Shown in pieces: positions 50,056 through 58,966 of a stretch of 64,000 nt of DNA (the stretch's first letter is position 1; every line of letters begins with the position of its first letter). The notes below the pieces were generated by a model, which ran no database searches, had not been told where the DNA came from, and was given only the letters and a program-made list of their open reading frames with translations. The stretch comes from CAIXSE01 sp040769125 (GTDB lineage Bacteria; Actinomycetota; Thermoleophilia; UBA2241). Both the position numbers and the translations under genes were made by a program. Location of the stretch: contig JAXGLO010000001.1 in assembly GCA_040769125.1 (NCBI GenBank), forward strand, positions 620,001-684,000. Reading direction: 5' to 3'.

Positions 50056-50424
50056 GTGACGAACGCACACCTCATCAACTGGCTCTATGTGTGGCTCTTC
50101 ATCGCGGCTGGCGGTGCGCTGGTGGTTCTCATCCTGCTTGTGTCCAAGGTGGTGAACCCCAGTCACCCCTCGGTGGAGAAGTTCTCCGCGTACGAATGCG
50201 GCATTCCGCCTGTGGGCAGCCCGTGGGCTCCGTTTGCCGTGCGGTACTTCGTCTTCGGCCTTCTCTTCCTCGTCTTCGACGTGGAGGCGGCCTTCCTGTT
50301 CCCGTGGGCGCTGGCGTTTCGCGGTCTCGGCACTGCCGGCTTCGTGGCGGCGCTCGTGTTCATTGCCGTGCTGGGGTTCGGTCTGCTGTACGTATGGCGT
50401 AAGGGGGCGCTCGAGTGGGCCTGA
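50056..50424 (+). CDS. nuoA: NADH-quinone oxidoreductase subunit A
   Basis: A 122-aa membrane subunit of complex I with three helices and the conserved loop SAYECGIPPVGSPWAPFAVRYFVFGLLFLVFDVEAAFL (loop starting near residue 43, here shortened in words only), whose Cys and acidic residues lie at the quinone cavity. First gene of the operon; the next gene overlaps it by ten bases. GTG start. Confidence 0.96.
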   Translation: MTNAHLINWLYVWLFIAAGGALVVLILLVSKVVNPSHPSVEKFSAYECGIPPVGSPWAPFAVRYFVFGLLFLVFDVEAAFLFPWALAFRGLGTAGFVAALVFIAVLGFGLLYVWRKGALEWA

Positions 50425-50969
50425 GTGGCGCGACCGGGAAGCTCGCAGGGCTGCGATTCCCGAAGCTTGAGCATTTCCAGCAGTCCAACATCATCACCAC
50501 TACGGCCGACCTCGTCTTCAGCTGGGCGCGCTCACACTCCGTGTTCCCCTTCACGTACGGCCTCGCCTGCTGCGCGATCGAGATGCTGAGTTCCGGCTTC
50601 GCCCGCTTCGACGTCTCCCGGTACGGAATGGAGGTGTTCCGGCCTTCGCCTCGTCAGTGCGATCTGATGATCGTGGCGGGGACAGTCAGCGAGAAGATGG
50701 CGCCTGTGCTGGTGCGGCTCTACGAGCAGATGGCCGAGCCCAAATGGGTGATCAGCCTGGGCTCGTGCGCCAACAGCGGAGGGCCGTTCTACGACGGCTA
50801 CGCGGTGGTCAACGGCGTCGACAAGCTGGTGCCCGTCGACGTGTACATCCCCGGCTGCCCGACGCGTCCCGAGGCGCTCTTTCAGGGGCTGCTCGAGCTT
50901 CAGGGCATAATCCAGCAGCACAAGTTCGTGGTCGAGAAGCCGTCCCCGACGCCGGCAGAGAAGGGCTAA
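50415..50969 (+). CDS. nuoB: NADH-quinone oxidoreductase subunit B
   Basis: A 184-aa peripheral-arm subunit that carries cluster N2, the last electron donor to quinone. Ligands: the twin cysteines in GLACCAIEM, one Cys in SLGSCANSGGPF and one in YIPGCPTRPEAL. GTG start inside nuoA's end indicates coupled translation. Confidence 0.97.
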   Translation: MGLSGATGKLAGLRFPKLEHFQQSNIITTTADLVFSWARSHSVFPFTYGLACCAIEMLSSGFARFDVSRYGMEVFRPSPRQCDLMIVAGTVSEKMAPVLVRLYEQMAEPKWVISLGSCANSGGPFYDGYAVVNGVDKLVPVDVYIPGCPTRPEALFQGLLELQGIIQQHKFVVEKPSPTPAEKG

Positions 50970-50972
50970 GGC

Positions 50973-51467
50973 GTGGCGCTCCAGATCGGCACTAACCCGC
51001 TTGCGCTCGACGCGCTTGTCGAGCTGCTCGTCACCGAGTTCGGCGGCGAGCTGCGCGATGTGCGCTCACAGGAGCCCTGGACAGTCGTCGCGCGCTGCGA
51101 AGCCGCACAGCTGAAGGCCGTCGCGCGGCGCCTTCGCGAGCACGCCGAGGTCGGGTACGAGACGCTCAACTTCATCGCCGGAGTCGACAGGGTCTCAAGC
51201 CTCGAGGCTGTCTATCACCTCTACTCGTGGAAGACCAATACCTACCTCGAGCTCCACGTCGAGCTGCCGCGCGAAGCCGCCGAGGTCGGCACCGTCACCG
51301 ACGTATGGCCGGCGGCCGACTGGCATGAGCGGGAGGCGTGGGACATGCTTGGCATTCGCTTCGCCGGTCACCCCGACCTGCGCCGGATCCTTCTCAAGGA
51401 CGACTTCGTCGGCCACCCGCTGCGCAAGGACTACGTCGATAGCGCCAGGAACCACCCGCATGTTTGA
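50973..51467 (+). CDS. nuoC: NADH-quinone oxidoreductase subunit C
   Basis: A 164-aa peripheral-arm subunit near the quinone site. The family signature is ADWHEREAWDMLGIRFAGHP followed by RRILLKDDFVGHPLRKDY. It is separate from NuoD (unlike the fused NuoCD of E. coli). GTG start; the end overlaps nuoD by eight bases. Confidence 0.96.
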   Translation: MALQIGTNPLALDALVELLVTEFGGELRDVRSQEPWTVVARCEAAQLKAVARRLREHAEVGYETLNFIAGVDRVSSLEAVYHLYSWKTNTYLELHVELPREAAEVGTVTDVWPAADWHEREAWDMLGIRFAGHPDLRRILLKDDFVGHPLRKDYVDSARNHPHV

Positions 51468-52674
51468 CCACTTCGCGACACCTGAGCCCGACGAGGCGCT
51501 CAAGCTCGCGTTGCGGCGCATCGAGGAGTCGAAGGATCGCGGCGAGGGCTCCGACCTCGAGGGCCTCGCCCTCAACGAGGTCGTGGTCAACATGGGGCCG
51601 CAGCACCCTTCCACGCACGGCGTTCTGCGCCTGCTGGTCACGCTGGACGGCGAGCTCGTCAAGGACGTCATCCCCGTCATCGGGTACCTGCACCGCTGCA
51701 AGGAGAAGCTGGCCGAGAAGCGCACCTACTACCAGTACATCCCGATCCTCGATCGCACCGAGTACGTCGCGGGCATTAACTGTGAATGGGCGTACGTGAT
51801 GACGGTCGAGAAACTCGCCGGGATTACACCGACGCGGCGGGCGGAGTTCATCCGCGTCGCCACCGCCGAGCTCAACCGTATCGCCAGCCACCAGGTGGCG
51901 CTCGGCACCTTCACCGCCGACCTCTCCCCTCTGGGGACGGCCATGGCCTTCTATTCGTTCCGCGACCGCGAGCTGATCCTCGACCTCCTCGAGGAGGTTA
52001 GCGGCGGGCGCATGATGTTCAACTATTTCCGCTTCGGCGGCGTCCGCGACGACCTTCCCGACGGCTGGGTCGAGAAGTGCCGCGACCTCATGCGGCGGAT
52101 GCCGAAGCTCATTGACGAGTACGAGGCGCTGCTCGACGACAACGCCACCTTCCTGCAACGCTGCGTGGGTAAAGGTGTCATCAGCCAGCAGGACGTCGTC
52201 GACTACGGCATCACCGGCCCCAACGCGCGCGCCTCGGGTGTCGCGCTGGATCTCCGCCGCACGCGGCCGTACTCCGTGTACCCGGAACTCGACTTCGCAG
52301 TCTGCACCGCCACCCACGGCGACATCTTCGACCGCTACAGAGTGCGTATCGACGAGATGCGTGAATCGGCCAAGATCGTCGAGCAGTGCCTCGACATGAT
52401 GCCCGGCGGTCCGGTGCGCCTCGGCTCGCGGCGCGCGCCCTACGTCATCGCGCCGCCGCCCGGCGCCTGCTATGTCGGCCTGGAGAACCCCCGCGGCGAG
52501 TTCGGCACGTACATTGTGAGCGACGGGTCGCGGTATCCGTACCGGCTCAAGTTCCGCGACCCCTGCTTCTGCAACCTGCAGATCTTTCCCAAGCTCCTGC
52601 GTGGCAACAAGATCGCCGACGCGGTGGCCATCTCGGGGAGCATCGACCTGATTCTGGGAGGGATCGACCGCTAG
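51460..52674 (+). CDS. nuoD: NADH-quinone oxidoreductase subunit D
   Basis: A 404-aa subunit that lines the quinone-binding cavity; related to the large subunit of NiFe hydrogenases. MGPQHPSTHGVLRLLVTLDGE near residue 45 holds the key His for quinone, and FNYFRFGGVRDDLPDGW and the C-terminal DPCFCNLQIF are typical. nuoH begins directly at the next base. Confidence 0.97.
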   Translation: MFDHFATPEPDEALKLALRRIEESKDRGEGSDLEGLALNEVVVNMGPQHPSTHGVLRLLVTLDGELVKDVIPVIGYLHRCKEKLAEKRTYYQYIPILDRTEYVAGINCEWAYVMTVEKLAGITPTRRAEFIRVATAELNRIASHQVALGTFTADLSPLGTAMAFYSFRDRELILDLLEEVSGGRMMFNYFRFGGVRDDLPDGWVEKCRDLMRRMPKLIDEYEALLDDNATFLQRCVGKGVISQQDVVDYGITGPNARASGVALDLRRTRPYSVYPELDFAVCTATHGDIFDRYRVRIDEMRESAKIVEQCLDMMPGGPVRLGSRRAPYVIAPPPGACYVGLENPRGEFGTYIVSDGSRYPYRLKFRDPCFCNLQIFPKLLRGNKIADAVAISGSIDLILGGIDR

Positions 52675-53802
52675 ATGGATCTCATGGAGCTCATCCTCGG
52701 CGTACTTCGCGCCCTGCTCTTTGTGGTGATCGCCTACGCGGTGGTGTTCGTGGCGGCGCTCGTCAACATCATCTTCGAACGTCGCGCTCTCGCGGTCATG
52801 CAGGATCGCCTCGGGCCCAACCGCACCGGGCCACAGGGTGTATTCCAGAGCGTCGCCGACGCCTTCAAGATGATTGGCAAGGAGGACTTCCGGCCGACGC
52901 TCGCCGACCCGTATCTCTTCACGCTGGCGCCGATTCTGGTCATGTTTGGCGCCGTTGCCATACAGGTCGTGCTCCCGTACACGGGCGGCCTCATGGCGAC
53001 CGATCTCGACGTCGGAATCATCTTCATCGTCGCAATCTCCAGCTTCACGACGCTGGCCCTCCTGCTCGGCGGCTGGTCCTCGCGCAACAAGTGGTCACTG
53101 GTCGGGGCGCTTCGCGCCGCCGCTCAGATGATCTCTTACGAGGTGCCCATGATCCTCGGCCTGCTGGTCGTCGCCATGATCGTGGGCTCGCTCAGCCTCA
53201 AGGACGTCGTGGCCGCCCAGGCCGGTTACCAGTGGATCGCGTTCTACGCGCCCTTCACCTTCCTGCTCTTCTACATCCCGTCGATCGCCGAACTTAATCG
53301 CGGCCCGTTCGACCTTCCCGAATCCGAGTCCGAGCTCGTCGGCGGCTACGGCACCGAGTACTCAGGAATGCGGTTCGGCATGTTCTTCCTCAACGAGTAT
53401 GCGGGAATGACCATCATGTCGATGGTGGTCGTCACCTTGTTCTTCGGCGGCTGGCAAGGGCCGTGGGCGGACGCCGTGGTCTTCTGGGGCGTCTCCTGGA
53501 TCGGCCTCCTGTGGTTCGTCCTCAAGGCGTACATCCTCGTTTTCACGCTGATCTGGGTCCGGCTCACGTTACAGCGCCTGCAGGCCGACCAGCTCATGGC
53601 CTTCGCCTGGAAGGTCCTCATCCCATTGGGCTTCCTCAACATCCTGGGGAGCGCCGCCGTCATTCTGTGGGCGCCTCACTGGAAGATCGCAATGGCCATC
53701 TTCAGCTGGGCCTCCCTGATCGCCTTCGTGGCCCTCTTCGACCCGATCCTCAAGTGGCGTCTGCGTAAGCAGCGCGAGCGCCTCCCGGTGGTGAACGCCT
53801 GA
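52675..53802 (+). CDS. nuoH: NADH-quinone oxidoreductase subunit H
   Basis: A 375-aa membrane subunit with about eight helices that closes the quinone cavity and begins the proton path. Seen: IIFERRALAVMQDRLGPNRTGP near 37, ADAFKMIGKEDFRP, and NRGPFDLPESESELVGGY near 206 with the family acidic residues. In the usual gene order nuoI follows; here it is replaced by the fused gene below. Confidence 0.97.
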   Translation: MDLMELILGVLRALLFVVIAYAVVFVAALVNIIFERRALAVMQDRLGPNRTGPQGVFQSVADAFKMIGKEDFRPTLADPYLFTLAPILVMFGAVAIQVVLPYTGGLMATDLDVGIIFIVAISSFTTLALLLGGWSSRNKWSLVGALRAAAQMISYEVPMILGLLVVAMIVGSLSLKDVVAAQAGYQWIAFYAPFTFLLFYIPSIAELNRGPFDLPESESELVGGYGTEYSGMRFGMFFLNEYAGMTIMSMVVVTLFFGGWQGPWADAVVFWGVSWIGLLWFVLKAYILVFTLIWVRLTLQRLQADQLMAFAWKVLIPLGFLNILGSAAVILWAPHWKIAMAIFSWASLIAFVALFDPILKWRLRKQRERLPVVNA

Positions 53803-54563
53803 TGCTCGGCATTATCAAAGCGATGTGCACGACGCTGAGTCATCTGCCCAAGAAGAAGACCACCGTGCAGTACCCTGAGCAGCGCGAGCTCCTGCCTGAG
53901 CGCAGTCGCGGCCTCATCCGGATGGTCGTCGACCCGGAGACTGGTGAGCCGCGGTGCCGCGCGTGCACGGTCTGCGAGACCACCTGCCCTGCGCAGGTGA
54001 TCCGGGTCAACTACGAGAGCACGTACGATCTCCCGGCCCCCAACGCGGCGCGCATCGCCGAGGTGCGTCTGGCCGTGCAGCCTGACGTCGATCTCACGCT
54101 GCTCCAGCCGGTGATCGACGACCAGCGTGAGCACGGCAAGGAGATCATCGCCGTGCTGCAGAATGTGCAAGACGTTTACGGCTATCTGCCGCGGGCTGCG
54201 CTGCAGGAGGTCGCCCTCCAGACCGGCACGCCGCTCTCGCAGATCTACGGCGTCTCCAGCTTCTACAACCAGTTCCGGCTGTCGCCCATCGGCAAGCGCC
54301 TCATCGATGTGTGTCACGGTACGGCCTGCCACGTCGCCGGGGCGCCGCAGATCACTGAGGCTCTCGAAGAGGAGCTGGGCATCGCCGACGGCAAGACGAC
54401 CAGCGACAGGGAGTTCACGCTGAGCTCCGTGGTGTGCATGGGCGCGTGCTCGCAGGCGCCCGTCATGCGTATCGGCGACCAGACCTTCGGCAATCTCACC
54501 CCCGACAAGACACGCAGGATCATCCGCGACCTCATGACGCAGGTCGGGGCCAAGAAGGGGTGA
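53802..54563 (+). CDS. nuoE: NuoI front half fused to NuoE
   Basis: A 253-aa chimera. Residues 1-70 match the N-terminal half of NuoI: a membrane-surface helix (IIKAMCTTLSHL), the VQYPEQRELLPERSRG phrase, and one motif Cys52-x2-Cys55-x2-Cys58-x3-Cys62-Pro (CRACTVCETTCP). The second NuoI motif is absent; a matching half is at the C-terminus of the gene at 56492-58966. Residues about 85-250 are NuoE: a helical bundle, then the thioredoxin-like 2Fe-2S fold with cysteines in DVCHGTACHV and in VVCMGACSQAP. It thus links the NADH module to the hydrophilic arm. The start overlaps the nuoH stop by one base. Confidence 0.93.
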   Translation: MLGIIKAMCTTLSHLPKKKTTVQYPEQRELLPERSRGLIRMVVDPETGEPRCRACTVCETTCPAQVIRVNYESTYDLPAPNAARIAEVRLAVQPDVDLTLLQPVIDDQREHGKEIIAVLQNVQDVYGYLPRAALQEVALQTGTPLSQIYGVSSFYNQFRLSPIGKRLIDVCHGTACHVAGAPQITEALEEELGIADGKTTSDREFTLSSVVCMGACSQAPVMRIGDQTFGNLTPDKTRRIIRDLMTQVGAKKG

Positions 54564-54574
54564 CGCGAAACCAT

Positions 54575-56485
54575 ATGACCGACGATCTCACCAGGAACAC
54601 GGCCCAGAGCGGCGGCGAGCAGGCCGCCGAGGCGCGCAACGTCAAGGTCTCGCAGGCCGCCGACGGCCGCTTGCGCGTGAGCGTGTGCGCCGGCACGGCC
54701 TGCGTGTTCGCGGGGTCGATGGCCGTCCACGACGCCTTCGTCGAGGAGGTCGAGGCGGCGGGGCTCAAAGACCGGGTCGAGGTCTCGATCATCGGCTGCC
54801 ACGGCCTCTGCACGCAGAGCCCCGTGGTCGTCGCCTCGGACGACGTGTTCTACGGCAAGGTCAAGCTTAAGGACGTCAAGGCGATTGTCGGCGAGCATCT
54901 GGTGGACGGCGCCCCGGTCGAGAGGCTCATCTACAAGGATCCCGCGACCGGCGAGGCCGTGCGCGACTGGCACGAGATCGGGTTCTACCGTGAGCAGACA
55001 CGTATCGCCCTGCGCAACGTGGGCATCGTCAACCCCGAGAGCATCGACGATGCGCTGGCGCGCGGCAGCTACGAAGCGGCGCGTACGGCGCTTACGACGA
55101 TGACGCCGGACGAGATCATCGAGCTGGTGGAAGCGTCCGGCATCCGTGGGCGCGGTGGCGCCGGGTTCCCCACCGGCGCCAAGTGGCGGGTCGCGCGACA
55201 GTCCTCGGGGGACGAGAAGTACGTCATCTGCAACGGCGACGAGGGCGACCCCGGCGCGTTCATGGACGCCTCCATCATGGACGGCGATCCGCACGCCGTG
55301 CTCGAGGGCATGCTGATCGCCGGCTTCGCGATCGGCGCACACGAGGGCTACATCTTCGTGCGCGCCGAGTACCCCCTGGCGGTCAGGCGCCTCAGAGCGG
55401 CGATCGCCGCCGCCGAGGAGCGCGGGTATCTCGGCGACGATATCTTCGGCTCCGGCTGGCGGTTCCGCGTTCATCTCAAGCTCGGCGCGGGCGCCTTCGT
55501 CTGTGGCGAGGAGACCGCGCTCATCGCCTCGATCGAGGGCCGGCGGGGCACGCCGCGCGTGCGGCCGCCATACCCCGCCGTCTCCGGCCTCGGCGGCAAG
55601 CCGACCAGCATCAACAACGTCGAGACTCTAGCGAACATCCCGTGGATCGTCACGCACGGAGCCGAGGCGTACAGCGAGCTCGGCTGTGATGCCAGTTGCG
55701 GCACCAAGGCCTTCTCGCTGGCCGGCAAGATCGTCAACGGCGGTCTCGCTGAGGTTCCCATGGGCTCAACCCTGCGCCACCTCATCTTCGAGGTCGGCGG
55801 CGGCGTCAAGGACGGCAGGGAGTTCAAGGCCGTCCAGCTCGGCGGCCCTTCGGGCGGTTGTCTGCCCGCGGCCCTGCTCGACACGGCGATCGACTACGAG
55901 AGTCTGGCCGCCACCGGCGCCATCGTCGGGTCGGGCGGCATGGTGGTCATGGACGACCAGACCTGTATGGTCGACCTCGCACGGTTCTTCCTGCATTTCA
56001 CGCAGAAGGAAAGCTGCGGCAAGTGCGTCCCCTGCCGTCTTGGCACGAAGCGCATGCTCGAGATCCTCGACCGCATCTGTGCTGGTCAGGGCTGCGAAGG
56101 CGACATCGAGATCCTCGAGGAGCTTGCCCACTCCATCATCGAAGGCTCGCTGTGTGCTCTGGGTGGCACGGCGCCCAACCCCGTGCTCACGACGATCAGG
56201 TACTTCCGCGACGAATACGAGGCGCATATCCGCGAGAAGCGCTGCCCCGCTGGCGCGTGCAAGGCGCTCATCACCTACTACATCGATCCGGAGGCCTGCA
56301 CCGGTTGCACCTTGTGCGTCAAGAAGTGCCCCAGTCAGGCGATCACCGGCGAGAAGAAGCAGCCGCACGTCATCGACGCGGCGGGCTGTATCAAGTGCGA
56401 TACGTGCCGTCAGGTGTGCAAGTTCGACGCCGTCAAGGTGCGCTCGGGCATCCCGCAGGCGGCCGGCGTGGACGGGGAGGGGTGA
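54575..56485 (+). CDS. nuoF: NuoF of HydB-like type (NADH/FMN subunit with extra Fe-S domains)
   Basis: A 636-aa subunit, longer than classic NuoF (about 430-450). N-terminal thioredoxin-like 2Fe-2S domain with Cys38, Cys43, Cys74 and Cys78; FMN/NADH core (GRGGAGFPTGAKW, NGDEGDPGAF, GEETALIASIEG); SLBB region; N3 cluster in ESCGKCVPCRLGTKRM and SLCALGGTAPNPVLTTIRYF; C-terminal 2[4Fe-4S] ferredoxin (CTGCTLCVKKCP, CIKCDTCRQVC). This five-part order is that of HydB/BfuB-type flavoproteins of electron-bifurcating enzymes. A GTG at 54560 overlapping the nuoE stop is an alternative start. Confidence 0.95.
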   Translation: MTDDLTRNTAQSGGEQAAEARNVKVSQAADGRLRVSVCAGTACVFAGSMAVHDAFVEEVEAAGLKDRVEVSIIGCHGLCTQSPVVVASDDVFYGKVKLKDVKAIVGEHLVDGAPVERLIYKDPATGEAVRDWHEIGFYREQTRIALRNVGIVNPESIDDALARGSYEAARTALTTMTPDEIIELVEASGIRGRGGAGFPTGAKWRVARQSSGDEKYVICNGDEGDPGAFMDASIMDGDPHAVLEGMLIAGFAIGAHEGYIFVRAEYPLAVRRLRAAIAAAEERGYLGDDIFGSGWRFRVHLKLGAGAFVCGEETALIASIEGRRGTPRVRPPYPAVSGLGGKPTSINNVETLANIPWIVTHGAEAYSELGCDASCGTKAFSLAGKIVNGGLAEVPMGSTLRHLIFEVGGGVKDGREFKAVQLGGPSGGCLPAALLDTAIDYESLAATGAIVGSGGMVVMDDQTCMVDLARFFLHFTQKESCGKCVPCRLGTKRMLEILDRICAGQGCEGDIEILEELAHSIIEGSLCALGGTAPNPVLTTIRYFRDEYEAHIREKRCPAGACKALITYYIDPEACTGCTLCVKKCPSQAITGEKKQPHVIDAAGCIKCDTCRQVCKFDAVKVRSGIPQAAGVDGEG

Positions 56486-56491
56486 TGTAGC

Positions 56492-58966
56492 GTGGCGACG
56501 ACCGCTGACGACGTCATGCGCGCTCAGGCTCAGCGCCCCGACCAGATCACGCTGACCATCGACGGCCACGAGGTCCGCTGCGACCGCGGCGAGACGATCC
56601 TGGAGGCGGCGCGGCGCGTGGGCGTCTACATCCCCACGCTCTGCCACGAGCCGCGCCTGCCGGCCACTGCCGCCTGCCGCGTCTGCCTCGTGGAGGTGGA
56701 GGGCGCCCGCAAGACGGTTCCCAGCTGCTCCACGGCCGCCGCTGAGGGCATGGTCGTGCACACGCAGACCGAGAAGGTCCGCGCCATGCGCCGCCTCTAC
56801 CTCGAGCTCCTGCTCAGCGACCACAGCTCCTTCTGCACGCCACCCTGTCGCGACGCCTGCCCCACGCACATCAAGATCCCACAGTTCCTGGATCTGATCG
56901 CGCACGGCGACTACAGGAACGGCGTTCGCAAGCTGCGTGAGGATCTGCCCTTCCCGTCCGTTCTGGGACGCGTCTGCCCGCGGCCCTGCGAGAGTTCCTG
57001 TCGCCGGGATCTCGCCGACAACCCCATCTCGATCTGCTGGCTGCATCGCTTCATGGGCGACCAGTGCCTCGATGAGCAGCAGGACGGCGAGCTGCTGCTG
57101 CCTGTCGATCCCAAACCTGAGAGCGGCAAGCGCATCGCCATCGTCGGCGGCGGCCCCGCCGGCCTCTCCGCCGCCTTCTACTCCCGGCTCGAGGGCCACG
57201 CGGTCAAGATCTTCGAGGCGCAGGCCAAGCCCGGCGGTATGCTGCGCTACGGCATTCCCAGCTATCGCATGCCTCGCGAGGTGCTCGACAAGGAGCTGAA
57301 CATCCTCTGGCGCATGGGCGTCGAGCTCCAGACAGACGTACGCCTCGGCGTCGACTTCCAGCTCGGCGATCTTCGCGACGAGTACGACGCCGTATTCCTC
57401 GCCCTGGGCGCCTTCAACTCGAACGAAATGAAGATCCCCGGCGAGGACGCCGACGGCGTCGTCACCGCCATCGATTTCCTCGGCGACCTCGAGCGCGACG
57501 GCACCGTCCACGTCGGCAACAAGGTCACCGTCATCGGCGGCGGCTTCACCGCCATGGACGCCTGCCGCACCGCCGTGCGCCTCGGTGCAGAAGAGGTCAC
57601 CTGTCTCTACCGGCGCTCGCGCAAGGAGATGCCCGCCCACTACACCGAGGTCGACGAGGCCGAGGAGGAGGGCGTCAAGCTGGAGCTGCTGGTGGCGCCG
57701 GTGCGCATCATGGTCGAAGGCAACAAGGTTGCCGGCATCGAGATGCAGCGCATGGAGCTCGGCGAGCCCGACGCCTCCGGCCGCCGTCGCCCCGTGCCCG
57801 TCGAGGGGTCGGAGTTCGTCATCGAGTGCGACCAGGTTGTCGCTGCCATCGGCCAGTATCCCAAACTCGACGGCACCAGCGAGGAGCAAGGCATCAAGCG
57901 CACTCGCTGGCGCACGATCGAGGTCGACGACTGGACGCTGCAGACCGCCGACCCCAAGGTCTTCGCCGGCGGCGACGTCGTGCTCGGCGCGCAGACCGTC
58001 GTCCAGGCGATCGCCCAGGGCAAGAAGGCCGCCTGGAGCATCGACGCCTTCTTGCGCGGCGCCGACATGAAGGATGTCTCCCGGCAGCTCGCCGAGCTCA
58101 AGGCGTCGCCGTTCCTGGCCGCGCTTTCTCAGAAGGACGACCTCGACCCGCGTATCGCACGCCTCGCCGAGATCCCGCCGGTGTTCATCGACATGACTAC
58201 CGACGTTACGCATCCAGCGCCGCCGGCTGAGATGCCCAGGCTCACGCCCGACGAACGCAAGACCAACTTCGAGCAGATCGAGTTCGGGCTCCACGAGGAC
58301 GTTGCGGTGAACGCCGCCAAGCTCTGCCTGCAGTGTCACTGCCCGGCCAACGGCTCGTGCGAGCTGCAGAAGCTCGGCATCGAATACGAGGTCTTCGAGA
58401 ACCGGTTCCACGGCGGCGAGACGCACGACTACCCCGCCGACTTCCGCCACGATTTCGTCATGCGCGAGCCCAACCGCTGCATCAACTGCGGTCGCTGCGT
58501 CGAGGTCTGCCGGCAGGAGATCGGGGCGAGCTGCTACGACTTCATGGGCCGCGGTTTCGACGCCATCGTCTCGACTCCCGACAACCTCCCGCTGCACATG
58601 GTCGGCTGCATCTCCTGTGGCAAGTGTGCCGAGACATGCCCCACCGGTGCGATCACCACCAACCCGCGGCTGCTCATCCGCTACGATCTCGACGAGAGCC
58701 GCTGCATCTTCTGCGGCGACTGCGTCGAGGCGTGCCCCTACGATGCGCTGGAGCAGACGAGCTACTTCGAGCTGGCCAGCTATAGTCGCACGGATCTGGT
58801 GCAGGAGTCGCTGTACGTACGCGAGCCACGCCCCGCCGATGGCCTCGGGGAGACGGTGCCCGACCAGGCGCCTCATACCCGCGACAGCCAGCGCGGCCGC
58901 GGCTGGGTCTGGACTCCCATCAAGGACGAGCCCGTAGTGCTCGACGACTCGGAGGGGGGCGCCTGA
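56492..58966 (+). CDS. nuoG: NuoG-like Fe-S protein with inserted GltD-type flavoprotein module and NuoI back half
   Basis: An 824-aa chimera. Residues 15-105: NuoG 2Fe-2S domain (Cys51, Cys62, Cys65, Cys79). About 110-580: glutamate-synthase-small-subunit-like module with the Fe-S lead CTPPCRDACPTHIKIP and VCPRPCESSC, FAD site AIVGGGPAGLSAAF near 216 and NAD(P) site TVIGGGFTAMDACR near 347. About 605-725: NuoG Fe-S region resumes (CLQCHCPANGSCELQ; CINCGRCVEVCRQ; CISCGKCAETCPTGA). Residues 731-785: back half of NuoI (CIFCGDCVEACP from Cys738, then FELASYSRTDLV). The molybdopterin-type domain of classic NuoG is absent. GTG start; nuoJ overlaps by one base. Confidence 0.92.
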   Translation: MATTADDVMRAQAQRPDQITLTIDGHEVRCDRGETILEAARRVGVYIPTLCHEPRLPATAACRVCLVEVEGARKTVPSCSTAAAEGMVVHTQTEKVRAMRRLYLELLLSDHSSFCTPPCRDACPTHIKIPQFLDLIAHGDYRNGVRKLREDLPFPSVLGRVCPRPCESSCRRDLADNPISICWLHRFMGDQCLDEQQDGELLLPVDPKPESGKRIAIVGGGPAGLSAAFYSRLEGHAVKIFEAQAKPGGMLRYGIPSYRMPREVLDKELNILWRMGVELQTDVRLGVDFQLGDLRDEYDAVFLALGAFNSNEMKIPGEDADGVVTAIDFLGDLERDGTVHVGNKVTVIGGGFTAMDACRTAVRLGAEEVTCLYRRSRKEMPAHYTEVDEAEEEGVKLELLVAPVRIMVEGNKVAGIEMQRMELGEPDASGRRRPVPVEGSEFVIECDQVVAAIGQYPKLDGTSEEQGIKRTRWRTIEVDDWTLQTADPKVFAGGDVVLGAQTVVQAIAQGKKAAWSIDAFLRGADMKDVSRQLAELKASPFLAALSQKDDLDPRIARLAEIPPVFIDMTTDVTHPAPPAEMPRLTPDERKTNFEQIEFGLHEDVAVNAAKLCLQCHCPANGSCELQKLGIEYEVFENRFHGGETHDYPADFRHDFVMREPNRCINCGRCVEVCRQEIGASCYDFMGRGFDAIVSTPDNLPLHMVGCISCGKCAETCPTGAITTNPRLLIRYDLDESRCIFCGDCVEACPYDALEQTSYFELASYSRTDLVQESLYVREPRPADGLGETVPDQAPHTRDSQRGRGWVWTPIKDEPVVLDDSEGGA

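Noticed and set aside
53802..54060. Reading the N-terminus of the nuoE gene as a stand-alone ferredoxin
   Set aside because: Only one four-cysteine motif is present, and the flanking VQYPEQ...LPERSRG phrase is specific to NuoI.
55766..58876. Very long reverse-strand open frame (1036 codons) across nuoF and nuoG
   Set aside because: It is the antisense image of two well-supported genes in GC-rich DNA; its product is low-complexity Arg/Ala/Val/Gly and matches no family.
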